This document shows positions 5,721-9,863 of a stretch of 9,863 nt of DNA, piece by piece (position 1 is the stretch's first letter; the number at the start of each line of letters is the position of its first letter). A program made the position numbers and the translations under genes. Source of the stretch: Elusimicrobiota bacterium (GTDB lineage Bacteria > Elusimicrobiota > Elusimicrobia > 2-02-FULL-39-32); contig JAHFCA010000040.1 of assembly GCA_023249715.1 (NCBI GenBank), positions 1 through 9,863 of the forward strand. The letters run 5' to 3'. The notes beneath the pieces were generated by a model. It searched no databases and was not told the DNA's origin. It saw nothing but the letters and a program-made list of their open reading frames with translations.

Positions 5721-6158
5721 ATGAATGCACAAAAGATTTTAGCGAATATTCAAGCTCCTTATTTAAAAAAAGATTTACCTTCATTTAGACCTGGCGATAC
5801 CGTTCGAGTCCATGTAAAAGTGGTAGAAGGAGAATCCGAAAGAATTCAGCCTTATGAAGGTGTTGTTTTATACCGGAGAGGATCTGGCGTTTCTGAAACG
5901 TATTGTGTGAGAAAAATTTCGTTTGGAGTCGGGATAGAACGCACGTTTCCTCTCCATTCCCCTAGAATAGTGAAAATTGAGGTAATGAAGAGCGGAAAGG
6001 CACGCCGAGCAAGGCTTTATTATTTAAGAAAACTTACGGGAAAAGCAGCCCGGTTAAGTGAAAAAGAAGTAAACACAGCAGAAAGCCACACTGCTTCCGG
6101 TTCTTCCCAATCTAATCTCACTAAAAAAGATAATTCTGAAGTAGCCCTCTCACACTAG
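5721..6158 (+). CDS. rplS: 50S ribosomal protein L19 with a C-terminal extension
   Basis: L19 is a large-subunit protein at the interface with the 30S subunit. Residues 1 to about 117 match the family closely: LPSFRPGDTVRVHVKVVEGE, RIQPYEGVVLYRRGSGVSET, VRKISFGVGIERTFPLHSP, and RRARLYYLRKLTGKAARL. Most L19 proteins end soon after this, at about 115-120 residues. Here some 25-30 more residues follow, rich in Ser, Thr, Asn and Gln and likely disordered. The frame is clean, so this is a real extension rather than an obvious frameshift. The gene starts 5 nt after trmD with no Shine-Dalgarno sequence, and rnhB follows after 9 nt. Confidence 0.96.
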   Translation: MNAQKILANIQAPYLKKDLPSFRPGDTVRVHVKVVEGESERIQPYEGVVLYRRGSGVSETYCVRKISFGVGIERTFPLHSPRIVKIEVMKSGKARRARLYYLRKLTGKAARLSEKEVNTAESHTASGSSQSNLTKKDNSEVALSH

Positions 6159-6167
6159 CCGTAACGA

Positions 6168-6836
6168 ATGATCCATAGGGGTGCCCCCCTCTTTGAGTTC
6201 GACAAAAGAGTAGCTGGCACCCTTAAAACCAATCTCTCCAATAGTAAAATTGTTGGTATCGATGAATCTGGAAGAGGCCCTTGGGCGGGCCCAGTCCTTG
6301 CTTGCGCTGTCTATTTACCGGTGGGATTTTTTCATCCGGAAATTGCAGATTCTAAATTAATACCACCCAAAAAAAGAACTGACATTTATAAAACTCTTAT
6401 AGAGAATGCTCCTTGGGCAATTGGGATTGTAGACGTCGATCTTATTGACTCGCTCAATATTGCCAGAGCCACTCATTTAGCCATGAAAAAAGCATTAGAG
6501 AAACTAATACTTCAATATCCTCAAGTAAAACCAGATCTCATTTTAATTGACGGATTACCCCTACCAAAACTGGGATCTTTTAATCAAAAATCTATTGTTA
6601 AGGGAGATAGAATAAGCGCTTCTATCGCAGCGGCTAGCATTATTGCAAAGGTGGAAAGAGACAAAATTATGGACCATTACGATAAAAACTATCCCCTCTA
6701 CGGATTTAAAAAACATAAAGGGTATGGAACTAAATTGCATGCAAACAAATTAAAAGAATTGGGCCCCTCTCCCCTTCATCGCAAAAGCTTTTCACCGGTA
6801 CTAACTGCCTTAAAGAAACATCATGCGCACCAATAA
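6168..6836 (+). CDS. rnhB: Ribonuclease HII
   Basis: RNase HII nicks RNA-DNA hybrids and starts removal of single ribonucleotides misincorporated in DNA. The 222-residue protein has the type 2 RNase H core: GIDESGRGPWAGPV with D32 and E33, LILIDGLP with D129, and VKGDRISASIAAASIIAKVERD with D148, together the DEDD metal-binding set. ADSKLIPPKKR (61-71) and YPLYGFKKHKGYGT are further family motifs, as is the C-terminal GPSPLHRKSF. The N-terminal stretch before the core (LFEFDKRV) resembles that of many relatives, which supports the chosen ATG. It follows rplS by 9 nt and overlaps yraN by 14 bp, the rplS-rnhB-yraN order seen in many bacteria. No anomaly in the active site. Confidence 0.96.
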   Translation: MIHRGAPLFEFDKRVAGTLKTNLSNSKIVGIDESGRGPWAGPVLACAVYLPVGFFHPEIADSKLIPPKKRTDIYKTLIENAPWAIGIVDVDLIDSLNIARATHLAMKKALEKLILQYPQVKPDLILIDGLPLPKLGSFNQKSIVKGDRISASIAAASIIAKVERDKIMDHYDKNYPLYGFKKHKGYGTKLHANKLKELGPSPLHRKSFSPVLTALKKHHAHQ

Positions 6837-7191
6837 AAGAGAAATTGGAACTACCTATGAAAATCGAGCGCTTCAATTTCTACTTAAAAAAGGTTGTAAA
6901 ATTCTAGAAAAAAACTATTCCTGTAAATTGGGCGAGATTGATCTTATAGGTTTAGATCCCTCCAATAGAATTATTTTTGTAGAAGTAAAATACCGATCAT
7001 CCCTAGAATATGGCCCCCCACAATTAGCAGTTCATTATAAGAAAATGGAACATATTGTGAAGACTGCGTTAGTTTATATAAAAGAAAAGAAACTAAATGG
7101 CCGTGACTTTCGTTTTGATGTGATGGCTATTTCTCCATCAAAAATTGAATATATTCCAAATGCATTTTCGTCCTTAAATTATTCTTTGTAA
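6823..7191 (+). CDS. yraN: YraN/UPF0102 family endonuclease-like protein
   Basis: This 122-residue protein belongs to UPF0102 (YraN), small proteins with a restriction-endonuclease-like fold whose cellular role is still poorly defined and which often sit next to rnhB and comM. The N-terminal helix motif IGTTYENRALQFLLKKGCKIL is followed by the nuclease-like core NYSCKLGEIDLIGLD with Glu and Asp in GEIDLI, then IIFVEVKYRSS with the E-x-K pair. The C-terminal half, with RFDVMAI, also fits. Length is normal. The ATG lies inside the 3' end of rnhB (14-bp overlap), which suggests translational coupling; comM follows after 2 nt. Family assignment is firm; any DNA-processing role is inference from fold and neighbours. 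Confidence 0.92.
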   Translation: MRTNKREIGTTYENRALQFLLKKGCKILEKNYSCKLGEIDLIGLDPSNRIIFVEVKYRSSLEYGPPQLAVHYKKMEHIVKTALVYIKEKKLNGRDFRFDVMAISPSKIEYIPNAFSSLNYSL

Positions 7192-7193
7192 CT

Positions 7194-8747
7194 ATGCTAT
7201 CAAAAGTTTACTCCGCCTCTGTTTTAGGAATCAATGGGCATATTATTACGGTGGAAGTGGATATTGCGCCAGGACTGCCTAATTTATTTACCGTAGGGCT
7301 GCCCGATGCCTCTATTCGAGAAGCAAAGAGTAGAGTTATTTCCGCTATTAACAATTCCGGATTCGAATTCCCCACTAAAAAAATTACTGTTAATTTGGCT
7401 CCCGCAGACGTTCGCAAAGAAGGATCGGGTTTTGATTTGCCAATTGCGATAGGGATTCTTGCGGCTTCAGAACAATTATTAAGCGAGTTCCTTCCTCAAT
7501 GGTGCTTGGTGGGAGAATTGGCTTTAGACGGAACTTTAAGAAACGTAAAGGGGATTTTACCTCTTGTGCTAGAAGCTAAAGAAAGGAATCTAAAAGGCAT
7601 TATACTCCCTTACTCAAATTTAGAAGAAGCTTCTGTTGTTACAGGTATAAAAATATATGGAGCCCAAAATTTACGAGAAGTTTGTAATGCTTTAAAGGAG
7701 GATATCCATTCTTTAACGTCACCAAAAATTCCGTTAGGTTCTTCCCCCACCCAGGAACAGACAGATTTAGATTTTGCCGATGTAAAGGGGCATCCCTTCG
7801 CGAAAAGAGCCCTAGAGGTGGCCTGTGCCGGCGGCCACAACGTCCTTTTAATGGGACCTCCGGGATCTGGAAAAACTATGCTATCTAAACGAGTTACTTC
7901 TATTTTACCCCTTCTTACTTTGGAAGAATCTATAGAAACAACAAAAATTCATTCTGTTGCGGGGACTCTTTCTAAAAATTGGGGATTAATCAAAATTCGT
8001 CCGTTTCGCAATCCCCACCATACGATTTCTGACATTGCTTTAATAGGGGGCGGCCAAATTCCTAAACCGGGAGAAGTTTCTTTGGCTCATAACGGCGTCC
8101 TCTTTTTAGATGAGTTACCGGAATTCCACAGAAACGTTTTAGAAGTTTTAAGACAACCCTTAGAATCTAAAGAAGTTACGATTACTCGAGTAAAGGAAAC
8201 CCTTCATTTTCCATCCAACTTTATGCTGATAGCCGCACTGAACCCTTGTCCGTGCGGCTATTTAGGGCACCCTCTGAGAAGCTGTTTATGCACTCCCTAT
8301 AAGGTTTTAAAATATAAATCAAAGGTATCGGGGCCGCTCTTAGATAGAATAGATATTCACTTAGAAATTCCTGTGCTTAAAATTGACGAACTCATGGAAG
8401 AAACTTCTTTTCAAGAAAGCTCCTTGGAAATTCGAAAACGAGTTATTCAAGCTCGAACCATTCAAAAAGAAAGATTTAAAAATGAAAAGATCCCCCTCTA
8501 TACAAATTCTCAAATGAATTCAAAATTACTAAAAAGATTTTGTGAGTGCGATATTGAATCCAAATCATTACTCAGGCATGCTATCGAAAGCATGGGACTT
8601 TCGGCCCGAGCTCATGATAGAATAATAAAGTTAGCGCGTACGATAGCCGATTTAGCAGATTCTAAAAAAATTTTAGTAGAGCATATGGCCGAAGCTATCC
8701 AATATAGAGTATTAGACAAAAATAGTAGCGCTTTAAATCTTGTATGA
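7194..8747 (+). CDS. comM: ComM/YifB family AAA+ ATPase (Mg-chelatase-like)
   Basis: ComM is a hexameric AAA+ helicase that promotes branch migration during natural transformation in some bacteria; the family is also widespread in bacteria not known to be competent. The 517-residue protein has the N-terminal ChlI-type domain (VEVDIAPGLPNLFTVGLPDA, GSGFDLPIAIGILAA), Walker A GPPGSGKT at 221-228 (K227), Walker B GVLFLDE at 301-307, the cysteine cluster NPCPCG (C352, C354) with SCLC (C364, C366) that may bind zinc, the motif GPLLDRIDIHLEIP, and the C-terminal helical domain LSARAHDRIIKLARTIADL. Length is normal. It follows yraN by 2 nt and overlaps msrA by 4 nt (ATGA). No other competence gene is in view, so a transformation role here is only inferred. 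Confidence 0.95.
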   Translation: MLSKVYSASVLGINGHIITVEVDIAPGLPNLFTVGLPDASIREAKSRVISAINNSGFEFPTKKITVNLAPADVRKEGSGFDLPIAIGILAASEQLLSEFLPQWCLVGELALDGTLRNVKGILPLVLEAKERNLKGIILPYSNLEEASVVTGIKIYGAQNLREVCNALKEDIHSLTSPKIPLGSSPTQEQTDLDFADVKGHPFAKRALEVACAGGHNVLLMGPPGSGKTMLSKRVTSILPLLTLEESIETTKIHSVAGTLSKNWGLIKIRPFRNPHHTISDIALIGGGQIPKPGEVSLAHNGVLFLDELPEFHRNVLEVLRQPLESKEVTITRVKETLHFPSNFMLIAALNPCPCGYLGHPLRSCLCTPYKVLKYKSKVSGPLLDRIDIHLEIPVLKIDELMEETSFQESSLEIRKRVIQARTIQKERFKNEKIPLYTNSQMNSKLLKRFCECDIESKSLLRHAIESMGLSARAHDRIIKLARTIADLADSKKILVEHMAEAIQYRVLDKNSSALNLV

Positions 8748-9352
8748 AAAAGATTCTCTATTTTTCTTTATTATTTATTTTTTTGTTTTCATTTTATGCA
8801 AACTCTAAAGAGAAGGAGAAAGTTCTTATGGAAGAGATAGAAAAAGCAACCTTTGCTGGAGGCTGTTTTTGGTGTATGGAACAGCCCTTTCAAGAATTAA
8901 AGGGAGTACTCTCTACAACCGTAGGGTATACCGGCGGAGAAAAAAAGAATCCGACTTATGAAGAAGTGAGTTCTGGTTTAACCGGTCATACGGAAGCTAT
9001 AGAAATTCGTTATGACGCTTCTCTGGTTACTTATGAAAAGCTTTTAGAAATATTTTGGAGAAATATTGATCCCACGGCATTCAACCAACAATTCGCAGAT
9101 CGTGGGACACAGTATAGAACTGCCATTTTTTACCATACTGAAGAACAAAGACAGCTGGCGGAAATTTCTAAACAAACCTTAGAAAAATCTGGAAAATATA
9201 ATAAACCGATTGTGACTAAAATCTTGCCCGTTCAAGAGTTCTATAAGGCTGAAGATTATCACCAGAATTATTATAAAAAAAATCCCCTGCATTATAAGCT
9301 TTATAAGAAAGGATCGGGCCGAGAAGATTACTTAAAGAAAACCTGGGAATAG
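8744..9352 (+). CDS. msrA: Peptide-methionine (S)-S-oxide reductase MsrA with N-terminal export signal
   Basis: MsrA reduces the S-epimer of methionine sulfoxide in oxidised proteins. The 202-residue protein begins with KK and a hydrophobic stretch at about 4-19, then Ser/Asn and a charged linker, which looks like a Sec signal peptide or membrane anchor without a lipobox Cys. The catalytic domain starts near residue 33: ATFAGGCFWCMEQPF with the nucleophile C41 and a second Cys C44, VGYTGGEKKNPTYEEVSSG, GHTEAIEI, and DPTAFNQQFADRGTQYRTAI. No other Cys occurs, so C44 or an outside thiol would have to recycle it. The first ATG overlaps the comM stop and has no Shine-Dalgarno sequence, whereas the in-frame ATG at 8828 (Met29) has AAGGAG 9 nt upstream; initiation there would give a cytosolic form. 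Confidence 0.94.
   Translation: MKKILYFSLLFIFLFSFYANSKEKEKVLMEEIEKATFAGGCFWCMEQPFQELKGVLSTTVGYTGGEKKNPTYEEVSSGLTGHTEAIEIRYDASLVTYEKLLEIFWRNIDPTAFNQQFADRGTQYRTAIFYHTEEQRQLAEISKQTLEKSGKYNKPIVTKILPVQEFYKAEDYHQNYYKKNPLHYKLYKKGSGREDYLKKTWE
8813..8830 (+). promoter_or_regulatory. msrA: Strong internal ribosome binding site and second start of msrA
   Basis: AAGGAG (8813-8818) stands 9 nt before an in-frame ATG (8828-8830, Met29 of the long form), just after the hydrophobic leader and before the catalytic domain. It is the best spaced Shine-Dalgarno sequence in a window where nearly all annotated starts lack one. The purine run also encodes the charged linker Lys-Glu-Lys-Glu, so it may be partly a coding coincidence. 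Confidence 0.45.
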
Positions 9353-9357
9353 AAAAA

Positions 9358-9863
9358 TTAATCAACAGCTAAAACAATCGTAAAGGTAGAGCCTTTTTCT
9401 AGTTCACTCTTAACGGTTATATAACCCCCATGCGCTTCTACGATCCTCTTGGTAATGGCTAAACCTAATCCCAACCCTTTTACGGACCGGGTTAAATATT
9501 TTGCCACCTGATAGAACCCGTCAAAAATTTGCGGAATTTCTTCTTTAGGAATTCCTATCCCGCTATCTTTGAATGCGATACAAATATGAGCATCGGGCTG
9601 GGTTAATTCAATGGTAACCATCCCATTTGGTTTACTAAATTGAATAGCATTGAGAAGCAAATGTTTAAAAGCAGTTTTTAAATAGGAAGGATCTACATTT
9701 AAGGGACTAATTTTCATATTGCTAACTAGATGCAGGCTAATATTTTTTTGATCTGCAACTGGTTTATAGGTTTCTATTAAGGACTGTAATAGATTTTCTG
9801 CCTGGACAGGCACCCTATGTAATTCTAACCCCGGATCTACTTCCTTAGAAAAAAGGAGTAAGT
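9358..9863 (-). CDS. Sensor histidine kinase, C-terminal part (5'-truncated at the window edge)
   Basis: This is the catalytic end of a two-component sensor kinase, which transfers phosphate from ATP to its own His and then to a response regulator. The frame stays open from the stop at 9358 to the right edge. A GTG at 9813-9811 is probably internal, because the residues before it (FSKEVDPGLELHRVPVQ) read like the usual linker between the His-containing dimerisation domain and the ATPase domain. Visible HATPase_c boxes are HLLLNAIQFS (N box, Asn near base 9650), DSGIGIP (G1), EEIPQIFDGFYQ (F box) and KGLGLGLAITKRIVEAHGG (G2), then the final GSTFTIVL. The His box and sensor domains lie outside the window. 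It faces msrA tail to tail with 5 nt between stops. Partner regulator and signal are unknown. Confidence 0.93.
   Translation of the reverse strand, partial: LLLFSKEVDPGLELHRVPVQAENLLQSLIETYKPVADQKNISLHLVSNMKISPLNVDPSYLKTAFKHLLLNAIQFSKPNGMVTIELTQPDAHICIAFKDSGIGIPKEEIPQIFDGFYQVAKYLTRSVKGLGLGLAITKRIVEAHGGYITVKSELEKGSTFTIVLAVD

Noticed and set aside
7694..7701. AAAGGAGG inside comM as an internal start site
   Set aside because: No ATG, GTG or TTG stands at suitable spacing downstream; it is coding sequence.
9811..9813. GTG at 9813 (minus strand) as the start of a short stand-alone ATPase-domain protein
   Set aside because: The frame continues to the window edge with residues typical of a histidine-kinase linker, so truncation is more likely.
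1..9863. Mobile element, CRISPR array, toxin-antitoxin or defence system
   Set aside because: No repeats with spacers, transposase or integrase motifs, or unexplained gene clusters are seen; all gaps are shorter than about 70 bp and all genes belong to known housekeeping or widespread families.

Overview
The window is a compact, gene-dense piece of a bacterial chromosome with roughly 40% G+C or a little less. It holds about fourteen protein genes and almost no non-coding DNA; I saw no rRNA, tRNA, CRISPR, phage or transposon signal. All the genes are of core or housekeeping type. The combination eno-ftsB, a SemiSWEET/PQ-loop protein, queuosine enzymes, a kinase-less PASTA protein next to rpe, and rpsP-trmD-rplS-rnhB-yraN-comM does not match a common model organism. 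It fits an uncultured lineage; my best guess is Omnitrophota or a neighbouring PVC-type or Elusimicrobiota-type group. That placement is a low-confidence inference from gene order and protein style, not a database match.

Layout. Positions 1-1500 (+) hold the 3' part of enolase, the divisome protein FtsB/DivIC and a three-helix SemiSWEET-like protein. Positions 1477-2541 (-) hold queG, whose 3' end overlaps the SemiSWEET gene by 24 bp. From 2587 onward everything is on the + strand up to 9352: queE, a membrane-anchored PASTA protein and rpe, then a likely promoter inside the 3' end of rpe that drives rpsP-trmD-rplS-rnhB-yraN-comM-msrA. A 5'-truncated histidine kinase (9358 to the window edge, -) faces msrA tail to tail.

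How the genes work together. queE (an early step) and queG (the last step) of queuosine synthesis are divergent across a 45-bp gap, and trmD modifies tRNA position 37, so tRNA anticodon-loop modification is a theme. The ribosomal block (S16, TrmD, L19) leads into genome-maintenance genes (RNase HII, YraN, ComM helicase) and then a methionine sulfoxide reductase with an export signal. FtsB and the PASTA protein point to division and cell-wall functions.

Most worth a second look: (i) nearly every start codon lacks a Shine-Dalgarno sequence, whereas an internal in-frame ATG of msrA has the best one in the window, suggesting exported and cytosolic forms; (ii) a 23-bp near-palindrome abuts the -35 box of the rpsP promoter, followed by a leader with two mutually exclusive hairpins; (iii) a perfect TATAAT lies so close to the queG start that its mRNA may be nearly leaderless; (iv) a PASTA protein without a kinase domain. 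I found no clear sign of an entirely new multi-gene system.
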